DNA of 32,046 nt from Bifidobacteriaceae bacterium (GTDB lineage Bacteria > Actinomycetota > Actinomycetes > Actinomycetales > WQXJ01). Position numbers and translations under genes: made by a program. The notes under the pieces are model-generated. The model ran no database searches and was not told where the DNA came from. It saw only the letters and a list, made by a program, of their open reading frames with translations. Location of the stretch: the NCBI GenBank assembly GCA_031268215.1, contig JAIRXP010000095.1, positions 1 through 32,046 of the forward strand, read 5' to 3'. Positions 16,771 to 25,792 of this stretch are shown in pieces. Positions within the stretch are counted from its first letter, which is position 1. Each line of letters starts with the position of its first letter.

Positions 16771-17418
16771 TCAGGTGAGATGTTCGCGGATGATTCGCGC
16801 GATTGAACGCGACTGCGAGGCGATCACGGTCGCTACGGCCTCGCTCTTGGGCAGACGGTGCGAATAGAACGCTGAATCGCCTTCCCAGAACCGCCGGCCA
16901 GTGAATGATTCCAGCCCCACCACCGAGCCGCGGTAGACCATCTTGGCACGTGCGGCGCGGAGCACATCCCGTAAGCCAACCACGTGGCGCTGGCGGTCCA
17001 GCCCCAGCATCAACGCACAGTAAGAGACGCAAGTATGGGCGGTGCGGGAGCGCACCCGCAGGCCCACGGAATTGGCCACCGCGTCCGGCAGGTTGTACAG
17101 ACAGTTTTCGAGTTCTGGCCGCAGCGATTCCAGTCGCTTCGGGACCCGAGCCTGAACCTCTTTCGGCAGCGAGAAAAGGGCCAACGAGGAGCAGTGACCG
17201 CCTTCAACGGTGTAGCGGTCCCGCCCCTCTTCCACGAATGCCCCGTCCAACGGGGTTGACCAGCGGCGCCGGGCGAAGGAATAGGACTTGATCAAGCCTT
17301 CCTCAAGGATGATCACGGACAGATGACCGTGATGGCCGCCGGTCCCAAACCGGATCAGCCGCGAGATCACCGTGTCAGCGGCGGAGGACAAAAGGTAGAC
17401 ACCGTCGGGGATATTCAC
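16771..17418 (-). CDS. Hypothetical protein, possible permuted papain-fold (YiiX/NlpC-P60-like)
   Basis: 215 residues from GTG 17418, with GGCGGCAGGC directly before it and only 9 bp after the sufT stop. A histidine-rich motif near the N-terminus (GTGGHHGHLSVII, about residues 26-38) and a later cysteine motif (HTCVSYCALMLG, about 127-138) match the order His-then-Cys of circularly permuted NlpC/P60 proteins such as YiiX and YaeF. GVYLLSSAADTVISRLIR resembles the usual first strand and helix of that fold. No signal peptide or membrane segment is seen, so it is probably cytoplasmic. The fold assignment is tentative and no substrate can be given. Its place behind sufT may be mere co-transcription. 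Confidence 0.65.
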   Translation of the reverse strand: MNIPDGVYLLSSAADTVISRLIRFGTGGHHGHLSVIILEEGLIKSYSFARRRWSTPLDGAFVEEGRDRYTVEGGHCSSLALFSLPKEVQARVPKRLESLRPELENCLYNLPDAVANSVGLRVRSRTAHTCVSYCALMLGLDRQRHVVGLRDVLRAARAKMVYRGSVVGLESFTGRRFWEGDSAFYSHRLPKSEAVATVIASQSRSIARIIREHLT

Positions 17419-17427
17419 GCCTGCCGC

Positions 17428-18021
17428 CTAGACGTTGAAGCCGATGGCGCGGAGCTGTTCGCGGCCCTCAGGGGTGATCCGGTCCGGTCCCCAAGGCGGC
17501 GTCCACACCCAGTTGATCTGGGCATCTTCTACCAGTCCCTCCAGGGCAGCGGCCGCCTGCGATTCAATCAGGCCGGTCAGCGGGCAGGCCGCTGAGGTCA
17601 GGGTCATATCGATGATCGCCTGGCCCTTGGGGCTGATGGTAACGCCGTAAAGCAGACCCAGGTCCACCACGTTGATCCCTAATTCCGGGTCGATCACGTC
17701 CCGCAGAGCCTCCTCAACGTCCGCCGCGGTTGGCCAGGCCGGCGATCCGGGCCGCCCGTCCTCGACTACTGGAGCGGCGAGAACCTCCGGCGCCCGGGGG
17801 CCCTCGTCCGGCCCAGGCGCGCTGTCCGCACCGCCCGCTTCGCCGGCCCCGGCGGCGGCGCCAGACCCGTCGGCGGCGTTAGGCCGACCCATGGAGTCAG
17901 ACCCGCTTACGCCTTCCGCGGTGCCAGACGCTTCCGGTGTACCGGCTGGGGTGTCTTGAGAGACCGGGCGTGGTGCCGGCGGAGGGGCGAAGTCGCTACT
18001 CGTGTAAGGCGATGGCGCCAT
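17428..18021 (-). CDS. sufT: SufT-like iron-sulfur assembly factor with disordered N-terminus
   Basis: 197 residues. The last about 100 form a MIP18/DUF59 domain: VEEALRDVIDPELGINVVDLG (a slightly longer block than quoted in other entries starts near residue 101), LLYGV, MTLTSAACPLTG with the conserved cysteine, and WTPPWGPDRITPEG. This family helps deliver or mature Fe-S clusters. The first about 95 residues are Pro/Ala/Gly/Ser-rich low complexity and are absent from typical SufT. ATG 18021 follows the sufU stop by 4 bp; a later start inside the tail cannot be excluded. It is the last recognised suf gene of the operon. Confidence 0.88.
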   Translation of the reverse strand: MAPSPYTSSDFAPPPAPRPVSQDTPAGTPEASGTAEGVSGSDSMGRPNAADGSGAAAGAGEAGGADSAPGPDEGPRAPEVLAAPVVEDGRPGSPAWPTAADVEEALRDVIDPELGINVVDLGLLYGVTISPKGQAIIDMTLTSAACPLTGLIESQAAAALEGLVEDAQINWVWTPPWGPDRITPEGREQLRAIGFNV

Positions 18022-18025
18022 TGGA

Positions 18026-18517
18026 TCAAATCCCTTCCGGTATGTGGGCGGGGCTGGAGTCCCCCGCTGTCGCTTTGGCCGCCGCGTCCTTCAGGGCCAT
18101 CCATCCCAAGAGCGCGCACTTGACTCGCATAGGGTAACGCGAAACGCCCTCCAAAGAGATGGCGTCTTCCAGGGAATCAGCGACCGCTTCGTCAATTCCC
18201 TTCCCGCGCGAATGCATCAACTGGTTGAAGTTGTCCATCAGCGCCGCCACTTCCTCCAGCGGCCTACCCTCAACCAAGTCCTTCATCATTGAGGCGGCCG
18301 CTTGGGAGATCGAACAGCCCTGTCCGTCCCAGGTGACTTCAGCCAAGACCAGCTCTCCCGGAACACCGTCCAGGCGCACCCTCAGCTGGATCCGGTCGCC
18401 ACAGGTCGGGTTGACCTGGAAGGATTCGCCGTCGAAGGCACGGGCCAGATTCTTTCCGTGCGGGTGGCGGGCATGGTCCATGATCAGCTCTTGGTACATG
18501 GTGTCCAGCGAACTCAT
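18026..18517 (-). CDS. sufU: SufU, iron-sulfur scaffold / sulfur transfer protein
   Basis: 163 residues. SufU accepts sulfur from the cysteine desulfurase SufS; in Gram-positive bacteria it is a zinc-dependent sulfur acceptor. The ligands are present: Cys39 and Asp41 in PTCGD, Cys68 in GQGCSIS and Cys134 in RVKCALLGW. The insertion between the second and third cysteine regions that distinguishes SufU from IscU is present. The ATG overlaps the sufS stop by 4 bp (ATGA). The C-terminal 20 residues are a variable tail. Confidence 0.95.
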   Translation of the reverse strand: MSSLDTMYQELIMDHARHPHGKNLARAFDGESFQVNPTCGDRIQLRVRLDGVPGELVLAEVTWDGQGCSISQAAASMMKDLVEGRPLEEVAALMDNFNQLMHSRGKGIDEAVADSLEDAISLEGVSRYPMRVKCALLGWMALKDAAAKATAGDSSPAHIPEGI

Positions 18518-19806
18518 GAACCAACTCCAAAATAGCTCCGAACCTGGCCCAACGCTTCTATGAACTGGTCTACCTCAGCGGCGGTGTTATAAACCCCGAG
18601 CGAGGCCCGGGTCGAGGCTTGCACCCCCAAGGCCCGGTGAACTGGTTGGGCACAATGATGGCCAACCCGCACCGCGATCCCTTGAGCGTCCAGGTATTGG
18701 CCCACATCATGGGCGTGGACGCCCTCCACGTCCACCGCCACGGTCCCCAGCCGGGCCTTGGCGTCCGTTGGGCCAAGGATCCGCACCGCGTCCAGTTCCG
18801 TTACCCCGTCAAGCAATCGCTGGGTCAACTCATGTTCATGGGCCGCCACGCGGTCCATGCCCAGGTGAGTCAAGTAATCCACAGCCGCCGCCCAGCCAAT
18901 GGCCTCCGCGACAGCTTGGGTGCCGGCTTCAAAACGGTTCGGCGGCGGCAGGAAGGTCGCTTCACGCATGGTCACGATTTCTACCATTGACCCACCGGTG
19001 AATCCCGGCGGCAACGCCTCCAACAATTCTGAACGGCCGTAAAGCGCCCCAACACCGTTCGGCCCCAGCATCTTGTGGGCGGAGAAGGCTGCGAAATCGA
19101 CACCCAACCCAGGCAGATCGACTGGCAAATGCGGAACTGACTGAGCGGCATCGAGCACCGTCAGGGCCCCGGCCCGGCGCGCGGCGGCGACCACTTCGAC
19201 CACGTCCGTAACCGCCCCGGTGACATTGGAAGCGTGCGTGAATGCCAGCACCCGCGTGCGGGAATTGATAACCGACGGCAGATCATCCAGGCGCAGGCGG
19301 CCGGATTCAGCCACCCGCAGCCAGACCAGCTCCGCGCCAGTCCGGGCCGCCAGTTCCTGCCAAGGCACCAAGTTGGAGTGATGCTCGGCTTGGGTAACGA
19401 CTATCCGGTCGCCCGGCAAGATGGCGAACCGCCGGCCCAGGCCTTGGCCTCGACCGCCGGACGCAGCCCCCAACGAGGCCGTCAACAGGTTGATAGCCCC
19501 GGTGGTGCCAGAAGTGAAAACCAACTCCGCGGTATCCGCGCCGACGAAGCCGGCGATCTGGGCCCGGGCCTCCTCGAAAGCATCCGTGGCCTCACTGGCC
19601 AGACTGTGGGCGCCACGGTGAACCGAGGCATTGTGCTGGCTGGAGAAATCGCGCATGGTGTCCATGACCACCCGAGGACGTTGCGAGGTGGCGCCAGAGT
19701 CAAGATAGACCAGCTCATGGCCGGATTCGAGGCGGCGTCCGAGGATTGGGAAATCGCCCCGGATGGCCGTCAGTTCCCGGTCAGACAGCGCTGAGGAACC
19801 GGTCAT
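18514..19806 (-). CDS. sufS: Cysteine desulfurase SufS
   Basis: 430 residues from ATG 19806. PLP-dependent enzyme that takes sulfur from cysteine for Fe-S assembly. The PLP lysine is Lys245 in FSAHKMLGPNG, the stacking histidine lies in AEHHSN (140-145), Asp219 is in VLDAAQS, and the catalytic cysteine is Cys385 in RVGHHCAQP, all group II (SufS) features. The frame is open upstream for 72 codons over sufC, but homology begins near ATG 19806, which has GCAGAGGGA before it. It overlaps the end of sufC by 26 bp. Confidence 0.95.
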   Translation of the reverse strand: MTGSSALSDRELTAIRGDFPILGRRLESGHELVYLDSGATSQRPRVVMDTMRDFSSQHNASVHRGAHSLASEATDAFEEARAQIAGFVGADTAELVFTSGTTGAINLLTASLGAASGGRGQGLGRRFAILPGDRIVVTQAEHHSNLVPWQELAARTGAELVWLRVAESGRLRLDDLPSVINSRTRVLAFTHASNVTGAVTDVVEVVAAARRAGALTVLDAAQSVPHLPVDLPGLGVDFAAFSAHKMLGPNGVGALYGRSELLEALPPGFTGGSMVEIVTMREATFLPPPNRFEAGTQAVAEAIGWAAAVDYLTHLGMDRVAAHEHELTQRLLDGVTELDAVRILGPTDAKARLGTVAVDVEGVHAHDVGQYLDAQGIAVRVGHHCAQPVHRALGVQASTRASLGVYNTAAEVDQFIEALGQVRSYFGVGS

Positions 19807-20536
19807 ATCCCTCTGCCTCCAGGCGTTCAGCCAGGTCCGGGCCGCCTTCTTCCGCCACCCGTCCGGCCACGAAAACATGCACAAAGTCCGGCTTGATGTA
19901 ATTGAGGATCCGGGTGTAGTGCGTGATGAGCATGATTCCGGTGCCGGTGGTGGCCTTGGCCCGGTTGACGCCGTCAGAGACCACTCGCAAGGCATCCACG
20001 TCCAGACCGGAATCGGTCTCATCGAGGATGGCGATCTTCGGTTTCAGAAGCTCCATCTGCAAGATCTCATGACGTTTCTTCTCCCCGCCGGAGAAGCCCT
20101 CATTGACGGATCGTTCAGAGAACTCGCGGTCAAAGCGCAGCGAGTCCATGGCCGTGCCTACCTCTTTGATCCACGCCCGTAACGGCGGCGCCTGCCCGGC
20201 CACAGCCGTCTTAGCGGTGCGTAGGAAGTTGGCGACGGTCACTCCTGGCACCTCAACCGGGTATTGCATGGCCAGGAACAGGCCAGCCCGCGCCCGCGCG
20301 TCCACGCTCATAGCCAGCACGTCTTCGCCGTCCAGGAGCACCGAGCCGCCAGTCACCCGGTACTTGGGGTGGCCGGCCAATGAGTAGGCCAGAGTCGATT
20401 TGCCGGAGCCGTTGGGCCCCATGATGGCGTGAGTCTGGCCGGAGCCGATCTCCAGGTCAACTCCGTTGAGGATTGGTTTCTCACCTTCCGGAGTGTCAAC
20501 GCTGACATGCAGGCCGCGGATTTCAAGAGTCGTCAT
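19781..20536 (-). CDS. sufC: SufC, Fe-S assembly ATPase
   Basis: 251 residues, the usual length. ABC-type ATPase that drives the SufBCD scaffold. Walker A is GPNGSGKS (40-47), the signature is FSGGEKKR (148-155), and Walker B is IAILDETDSGLD (168-179) with Glu173. The FSGGEKKR-E-LQM form is specific to SufC. The ATG at 20536 directly follows the Rieske gene stop (TAGATG), so the two are translated in coupled fashion. Confidence 0.96.
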   Translation of the reverse strand: MTTLEIRGLHVSVDTPEGEKPILNGVDLEIGSGQTHAIMGPNGSGKSTLAYSLAGHPKYRVTGGSVLLDGEDVLAMSVDARARAGLFLAMQYPVEVPGVTVANFLRTAKTAVAGQAPPLRAWIKEVGTAMDSLRFDREFSERSVNEGFSGGEKKRHEILQMELLKPKIAILDETDSGLDVDALRVVSDGVNRAKATTGTGIMLITHYTRILNYIKPDFVHVFVAGRVAEEGGPDLAERLEAEGYDRFLSAV

Positions 20537-20911
20537 CTAGGTGTTTTCTCCAATCTGGATTACTACCTGGCCGTCCTCAATCGCTACTGGATAGGTTGGC
20601 ACGGGTTGGTTGGCGGGCAGGTTTTCTGGTTCGCCGGTCTCCAGAGAGAACCGCGAGCCGTGCCCCCAACACTCCAGGGTGCAGCCATCGAATTCCCCTT
20701 CCGACAGCAGGACCGGCCCGTGCGAACAGACGTCGCCGATGGCGTACCAGGCTCCGTCTTCGGTATGGGCCACCACGATCGCGGTGGTGCCGGGTGGGCC
20801 CTGTTCAAGGGATTCGCCAATCACTTCCGGGTCAGGGCCCAGTTTGACTTGAACGGCCTTGACTTCACCGGGGGCGATCTCTCCAGCCTCGGCGATGGTG
20901 AGGGATGTCAT
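20537..20911 (-). CDS. Rieske-type [2Fe-2S] ferredoxin in the suf operon
   Basis: 124 residues. One Rieske domain: Cys62-x-His64 (VCSHGP) and Cys81-x-x-His84 (CWGHGS) give the CxH...CxxH cluster-binding pattern, spaced 16 residues apart, as in ferredoxin subunits of non-heme iron oxygenases. No membrane helix, so it is a soluble electron carrier. It is placed between sufD and sufC, an arrangement common in actinobacterial suf operons, where it may supply electrons for cluster assembly or repair; that role is inferred. The start overlaps the sufD stop by 4 bp (ATGA at 20908-20911). Confidence 0.92.
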   Translation of the reverse strand: MTSLTIAEAGEIAPGEVKAVQVKLGPDPEVIGESLEQGPPGTTAIVVAHTEDGAWYAIGDVCSHGPVLLSEGEFDGCTLECWGHGSRFSLETGEPENLPANQPVPTYPVAIEDGQVVIQIGENT

Positions 20912-22149
20912 GAGTGTGTGTTCCTTCGCTGGTCCAATTTGGCGTCAACCGCCACTTTCAGGGCATCTTCTACCTCGCCGCAACCGATCTGGCCGATCAA
21001 TTCGGCGAAGAATGCATGGACCACCATAGAACGGGCCAGCTCCTCAGGTATCCCCCGCGACTGGAGGTAGAAGAGTTGTTCCTCGTCGAAGCGCCCGGTG
21101 GCGCTGGCGTGGCCCGCACCTTGGATGCGGCCGGTTTCGATCTCCAAGTTGGGCACCGAATCCGCGTGGGCGCCCTTGGCCAGCACCAGATTGCGGTTCA
21201 GCTCATAGGTGTCGGTGCCTTCCGCCTGGGACCTGATCAGGACATCCCCAATCCAAACCGAATGGGCCGCTGGGCCCAGCAGCGCACCCTTGTAGGCCAC
21301 TCGCGACCGGCAGTTCGGCGCCGCATGGTCAATGAACAACTGGGCCTCGTGGTGCTGGCCCGAGTCCGTCACGTTGATGCCCAACGCGTCCAGCGAGGCG
21401 CCCTCGCGGGCCAGTTCAATGTGGGGTGTTACTCGCACCAAATCCCCGCCCAGGGCGACGGTGACGTGTTTGAGGTGGGCGTCACGGCCCAGCCGGATCC
21501 GGTGTGAAGCGGCATGCACGGAACCTTCAGCCCAGTCATGCACTGCGATCACAGTGAGATCGGCTCCCTCTTCGAGGATGATTTCGACGCCCTGAGCAAG
21601 CCGCGCCAGGCCTGTGTGCTCAAGCAGGACAGTGCCCCTGGCCCCGGCGCCAGCCAGAATAGCCAGATGGGTCGCTGACGGGCGGGCGGGCTCAGATCCG
21701 TCGCCGCCAATCACTCGCACCACGGTCAGGGAGCCAGCGGCGGTCGCGTCCAGGGTCACCAAAGTGGCCGATTCACTGGCCGCCCAAGCCGCCGCCGCCA
21801 CCCTGTCACCGGGCGCCGGCGCCAGCCCAATCCGGGGATGGTCCCGGCCGGCTGTTGTAACCCGGACACCAACTTCGCCGGGTTCGCCGTCGTCGAGTTC
21901 GGCTTCGCCACGCCCGGGCCGGTCCTTCCCCGCGCCAGTCCGCGCTAGACCGGCGGACGGGCCGGAACTGGCGCCCGCCTGGCTCTGGACCTGTATGACG
22001 GTCTCCGCCGCCAGATCCCCGGCCAAGAGGCCGGCCAGATCAGCCAACGGCGTGAAACGCCATTCTTCCTCCCGCCCAGTTGGGAACGGGAAATCCGCCA
22101 GCCTGAATGAAGCCAGCCGACTCCCGCGCGACTCGGTGCTGATACCCAT
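20908..22149 (-). CDS. sufD: SufD, Fe-S assembly scaffold subunit
   Basis: 413 residues. Forms the SufBC2D scaffold with SufB. The C-terminal half is a typical SufB/SufD beta-helix: TYELNRNLVLAKGAHADSVP, the ATGRFDEEQLFYLQSRGI block (about 350-367) and a final helical part with AFFAELIGQI. The N-terminal part has EEEWRFTPLADL. Between about residues 45 and 100 there is an unusual Gly/Ala/Arg/Asp-rich insertion that I would not expect in the family. ATG 22149 directly abuts the sufB stop (TAGATG). Confidence 0.93.
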   Translation of the reverse strand: MGISTESRGSRLASFRLADFPFPTGREEEWRFTPLADLAGLLAGDLAAETVIQVQSQAGASSGPSAGLARTGAGKDRPGRGEAELDDGEPGEVGVRVTTAGRDHPRIGLAPAPGDRVAAAAWAASESATLVTLDATAAGSLTVVRVIGGDGSEPARPSATHLAILAGAGARGTVLLEHTGLARLAQGVEIILEEGADLTVIAVHDWAEGSVHAASHRIRLGRDAHLKHVTVALGGDLVRVTPHIELAREGASLDALGINVTDSGQHHEAQLFIDHAAPNCRSRVAYKGALLGPAAHSVWIGDVLIRSQAEGTDTYELNRNLVLAKGAHADSVPNLEIETGRIQGAGHASATGRFDEEQLFYLQSRGIPEELARSMVVHAFFAELIGQIGCGEVEDALKVAVDAKLDQRRNTHS

Positions 22150-23592
22150 CTAGCCAACCGACCCTTCCATCTGCAATTCGATCAGGCGGTTCAGTTCCAA
22201 GGCGTACTCCATGGGTAACTCACGGGCGATCGGCTCAACGAATCCCCGCACGATCATCGCCATCGCTTCCGCCTCCCCCAAGCCCCGCGACATCAGGTAG
22301 AACAACTGGTCCTCGGACACCTTGGAGACCGTCGCCTCGTGACCCATGGTGACATCGTCCTCACGCACGTCAACGTAGGGATAGGTGTCGGTGCGGGAAA
22401 TGCCGTCTACCAGCAGCGCGTCACAAATGACGTTGGATTTGGCCCGTTCGGCGCCATCGTGAATCTCCACCAGGCCGCGGTAGGAAGTGCGCCCACCCCC
22501 ACGGGAAATCGACTTCGAGACAATCGAACTTGACGTATCTGGTGCATCATGGACCATCTTGGCGCCGGTGTCCTGGTGCTGACCCTGCCCGGCGAAGGCG
22601 ATGGACAAAGTCTCTCCCCGCGCATGGACCCCGGCCAGCACGCAAGCCGGATACTTCATTGACACCTTGGAACCTATGTTGCCGTCAACCCATTCCATAG
22701 TGCCGCCTTCTTCGACCCGGGTGCGCTTGGTGACCAGGTTGTAGACGTTGGTGGACCAGTTCTGGATGGTGGTGTAGCGGACCCTGGCGTTCTTGCGCAC
22801 CAGGATCTCTACCACCGCCGAATGCAGGGAGTCCGTCTGGTAGATCGGCGCCGTACAACCCTCGACGTAATGCACCTGGGAGCCTTCATCCGCGATGATC
22901 AGGGTCCGTTCAAACTGGCCCATGTTTTCGGTGTTGATCCGGAAGTAGGCCTGTAGCGGAATCTGTACCTGGACCCCCGGCGGGACGTAAATGAATGAAC
23001 CGCCGGACCAGACCGCCGTGTTCAGAGCGGCGAACTTGTTGTCCCCGGCCGGGACTATCACACCGAAGTACTCCCGAAACAGATCAGGGTACTGCCTCAG
23101 CCCGCTGTCCGTGTCCAGGAAAACGACCCCTTCGGCTTCCAGGTCTTCTCTGATTTGGTGGTACACCACTTCGGATTCGTACTGGGCGGCCACCCCGGCC
23201 ACCAGGCGCTGTTTTTCCGCCTCCGGAATGCCCAAACGGTCATAGGTCCGTTTGATGTCATCCGGTAGCGCCTCCCAGCTAGTGGCGGGGCGGTCGACCG
23301 GCCGGACGTAGTACTTGATCGAGGCGAAGTCGATCCCGCTGAGGTCCGCTCCCCACAGCGGCATTGGCTTCTTCTCAAACAAACGTAGGGCCTTCAGGCG
23401 GTTTTCCAACATCCAGCCCGGCTCGTCTTTGATCCGTGAAATCTCCTCAACGACTTCCCTAGTCAGCCCTCTCTTGGCGGCCAAACCGGCGGCGTCCGAA
23501 TCATGCCAGCCGTACTGATACTTCCCAATCGAGGCGATCACGTCAGCTTGGCTGAGCTGCCCGGTCCCAGGTGCGGGTGCGGGTGCGGTCAT
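22150..23592 (-). CDS. sufB: SufB, Fe-S assembly scaffold subunit
   Basis: 480 residues, full length. Builds nascent Fe-S clusters on the SufBC2D complex. Conserved blocks are YQYGWHDSD near the N-terminus, [31 protein letters not shown] with the conserved cysteine, [29 protein letters not shown], and a C-terminal [19 protein letters not shown]. The start ATG 23592 overlaps the sufR stop by 4 bp (ATGA), so sufB is coupled to its own regulator. Confidence 0.96.
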   Translation of the reverse strand: MTAPAPAPGTGQLSQADVIASIGKYQYGWHDSDAAGLAAKRGLTREVVEEISRIKDEPGWMLENRLKALRLFEKKPMPLWGADLSGIDFASIKYYVRPVDRPATSWEALPDDIKRTYDRLGIPEAEKQRLVAGVAAQYESEVVYHQIREDLEAEGVVFLDTDSGLRQYPDLFREYFGVIVPAGDNKFAALNTAVWSGGSFIYVPPGVQVQIPLQAYFRINTENMGQFERTLIIADEGSQVHYVEGCTAPIYQTDSLHSAVVEILVRKNARVRYTTIQNWSTNVYNLVTKRTRVEEGGTMEWVDGNIGSKVSMKYPACVLAGVHARGETLSIAFAGQGQHQDTGAKMVHDAPDTSSSIVSKSISRGGGRTSYRGLVEIHDGAERAKSNVICDALLVDGISRTDTYPYVDVREDDVTMGHEATVSKVSEDQLFYLMSRGLGEAEAMAMIVRGFVEPIARELPMEYALELNRLIELQMEGSVG

Positions 23593-24467
23593 GAATCTCC
23601 TCCAACAAGGCCTGAGTCGGTGCCGGCCGGTTGGCTGGCACCACTGGTCCCGGCAGCGTCCGTAGCGCTACCGGTACCGCTGCCGCTATTGGCGCTGGCC
23701 ACGCTGGTGGTGCCAGCGGCGTCCACGGCCGCCGGAACGGCCAGAGCCACCGGCACGCAGGTGGTACAAACGTGCTCCCCACCAGCCAAGGTAGCGAGCC
23801 GTTGGACATGGACGCCCAGAAGAGCGGAAATGGCTCGCGTTTCGGCCTCGCAGAACTCCGGGAAAGCCTGCGCCACCTGATGGACCGGGCAGTGCCCTTG
23901 GCAGAGCTGCAAGGTCAGTCCCTTAGGGCCCGGCCGCACGGTGGCGGCGTAGCCGTCCCGGTTCATCGCTTCCGCCAGGGCGTTAATCCGACTGGCCAGA
24001 TCCGCACCAGCCTGGTCCACAATTTCCGCGTACCGCTCGCGCAAACGCTGGGCACGTTGGCCAGCGAAACCGCCGATGGCGTCGCGTCCAGCCGCCTGCC
24101 CCAGGAACTCAATCGCCTCAACCGCTAAAGAAGGGATTTCCTGGCGCAAGGCCTGATGGGCCGCCACGGTAGCGACAAAATACCGAGCCGGACGTCCCCG
24201 CCCGCGAGGACTTTCACCGGGCAGCGGCGCTTCGTGGTGCTCAATCAACCCGTCAGAGACAAGTTCACCAAGGTGACGGCGGATCCCGGCCGCCGCCAGG
24301 GACAGGCGACCCGCGATCGCGGCGGCGGAGATTGGTCCGTCTGTCACCACCAAACGTAAGATCTGCGCCCGAGTCGTGGCGTCGGCATCGGCGGAGTTGA
24401 CTCCCGTGCCGCTGACCGGCCCACTGACCGGGTTGGCCGCCCGATTGACGGCTGAACTGTCCGCCAC
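23589..24467 (-). CDS. sufR: SufR-like transcriptional regulator with Fe-S cysteines
   Basis: 292 residues from GTG 24467. An N-terminal winged helix (about residues 27-85, [20 protein letters not shown]) is followed by a sensor domain with [19 protein letters not shown] and HVCTTCVP, the cysteine pattern that holds a 4Fe-4S cluster in SufR/Rv1460-type repressors. It would repress the suf operon when clusters are sufficient. The last about 55 residues are a low-complexity Ala/Gly/Ser/Thr tail beyond the normal end. GTG 24467 is chosen because AGGAGG lies 6 nt upstream; an ATG at 24500 is the alternative. A TGCGCATTACGCA dyad just upstream is a possible binding site. Confidence 0.88.
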   Translation of the reverse strand: MADSSAVNRAANPVSGPVSGTGVNSADADATTRAQILRLVVTDGPISAAAIAGRLSLAAAGIRRHLGELVSDGLIEHHEAPLPGESPRGRGRPARYFVATVAAHQALRQEIPSLAVEAIEFLGQAAGRDAIGGFAGQRAQRLRERYAEIVDQAGADLASRINALAEAMNRDGYAATVRPGPKGLTLQLCQGHCPVHQVAQAFPEFCEAETRAISALLGVHVQRLATLAGGEHVCTTCVPVALAVPAAVDAAGTTSVASANSGSGTGSATDAAGTSGASQPAGTDSGLVGGDS

Positions 24468-24473
24468 CAGCCG

Positions 24474-24479
24474 CCTCCT
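24474..24479 (-). promoter_or_regulatory. Ribosome-binding site of sufR
   Basis: AGGAGG on the minus strand, 6 nt before GTG 24467. It is the strongest Shine-Dalgarno match seen here and decides the start against ATG 24500. Confidence 0.6.
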
Positions 24480-24574
24480 CACCTGCGTAATGCGCAACAT
24501 CTGTGTATTCAAAAAGCCCACACCGATGCTAGCCGCATTTCGAGCGTTAGGCGAACCGTCCGTACCAGCCGGTC

Positions 24575-25783
24575 TCACGCCTTGGTCTGGCGCCGGTAGC
24601 CACCGCCGGCCAGCACAATGATAAGCGCAATCGCCAGGACCACTGCCTGCACTGAAGCCATCTCGCGCTGGGAGTCGCCCAAGATGGACAAAGTGAACAT
24701 GACCAAGGCGGTAAAGCCCAACTGGACTGTCCCAATCAACGCGCTGGCGGCGCCGGAGGCCTCCCCATGACGCGACAAAGCCAACGCTGACGAGTTGGCG
24801 GGCACCATGCCATTCATAAACAACAACCCCGCGATCCCTCCGACCATCCCCCACAAGCCACCCCATCCCACGAAGCTGAAGAGCAAGCCGGCCACGGCGA
24901 TCCCCAACTCCACAGGCAGTGCCACCAGCAGCAGATTCTTGGGGTTGAAACGGTACACCAAGGCGGCGTTGAGCTGAGCGCCGGCCACCAAGAAGGCCCC
25001 GCATAGAGCGAAGACCAAAGAAAACACCGCCGGCGATTGGCCGTACTCCACCCGGACTAAGAACGGTGATGAGATGACCCAAGCCATCATGGCGGACTGC
25101 GCCAAGCCCGGAATGAGCCCATAACCCATGAAGCGGGCGTCCCTCGCCAACCGCCCATAGGCGCGGAAGGCCGGGCCTAACCCGGTCGCGGCCCGCTTGA
25201 CTTCTTCGGTGCGAGTATCCGGAACCTTGGCCCAGACGAACCCACCCAAGGCCATGCCCACCACCGCCAAGAAGACGAAGGCGTACCGCCAGGTACCCAG
25301 ACCGGCCAACAAAGTACCAACCGTGGGCGCCAGCAACGGCGCTACCCCAATCACCAGCATGAGCTGAGACAGCAGCTTGGCGGCTTTAGACCCGGAACGC
25401 AGGTCGCGAATGATCGCCATCGCCACCACCCCAGCCGCCGCGTTGCCAATGCCTTGGAGAAACCGAAGCCCAATCAGCAAGGCGATTGAAGGCGTGAAGA
25501 TGATCCCGATGGACGCCACCACATGTAAAGCCAAACCCACCAGGACCGGTTGCCGCCGGCCAAACCGGTCTGAGATTGGTCCAATCACCAGCTGGCCGGC
25601 CGCCCCGCCCAACATGGTCGCGGTGATGGTCGCCTGAACCCACTGACGCGAGGTAGTCAGGTCACTCATGACCTCCGGCAACGACGGCAAGTAAATGTCA
25701 CCGGCCACAGCCCCCAAGGCCGTCATGGACCCCAGCAGAATGATCAATCCAGTCTGGGAGCGGGGCAGAACTGGCTGAAACAC
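24575..25783 (-). CDS. MFS transporter, Bcr/CflA-like drug efflux
   Basis: 402 residues with 12 predicted membrane helices, the usual size for the Bcr/CflA family of proton-driven multidrug exporters. The family markers GDIYLPSLPEV (about 28-38) in helix 1 and IGPISDRFGRRQPVL (about 67-81) in loop 2-3 are present, as is RFLQGIGNAAAGVVAMAIIRD in the helix 4-5 region. The start is GTG 25783. It lies 9 bp after the polA stop; TAAGCT (overlapping that stop) is 6 nt upstream, so it may be either in the polA transcript or have its own leaderless start. The transported drug is unknown. Confidence 0.9.
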   Translation of the reverse strand: MFQPVLPRSQTGLIILLGSMTALGAVAGDIYLPSLPEVMSDLTTSRQWVQATITATMLGGAAGQLVIGPISDRFGRRQPVLVGLALHVVASIGIIFTPSIALLIGLRFLQGIGNAAAGVVAMAIIRDLRSGSKAAKLLSQLMLVIGVAPLLAPTVGTLLAGLGTWRYAFVFLAVVGMALGGFVWAKVPDTRTEEVKRAATGLGPAFRAYGRLARDARFMGYGLIPGLAQSAMMAWVISSPFLVRVEYGQSPAVFSLVFALCGAFLVAGAQLNAALVYRFNPKNLLLVALPVELGIAVAGLLFSFVGWGGLWGMVGGIAGLLFMNGMVPANSSALALSRHGEASGAASALIGTVQLGFTALVMFTLSILGDSQREMASVQAVVLAIALIIVLAGGGYRRQTKA

Positions 25784-25792
25784 CCGCCTAGC

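Noticed and set aside
19807..20022. N-terminal extension of SufS by 72 codons
   Set aside because: It is an off-frame reading of the sufC gene; SufS homology starts at 19806.
24468..25082. Extension of the SufR frame upstream by about 200 codons
   Set aside because: It overlaps the MFS transporter gene in another frame; AGGAGG before GTG 24467 gives the true start.
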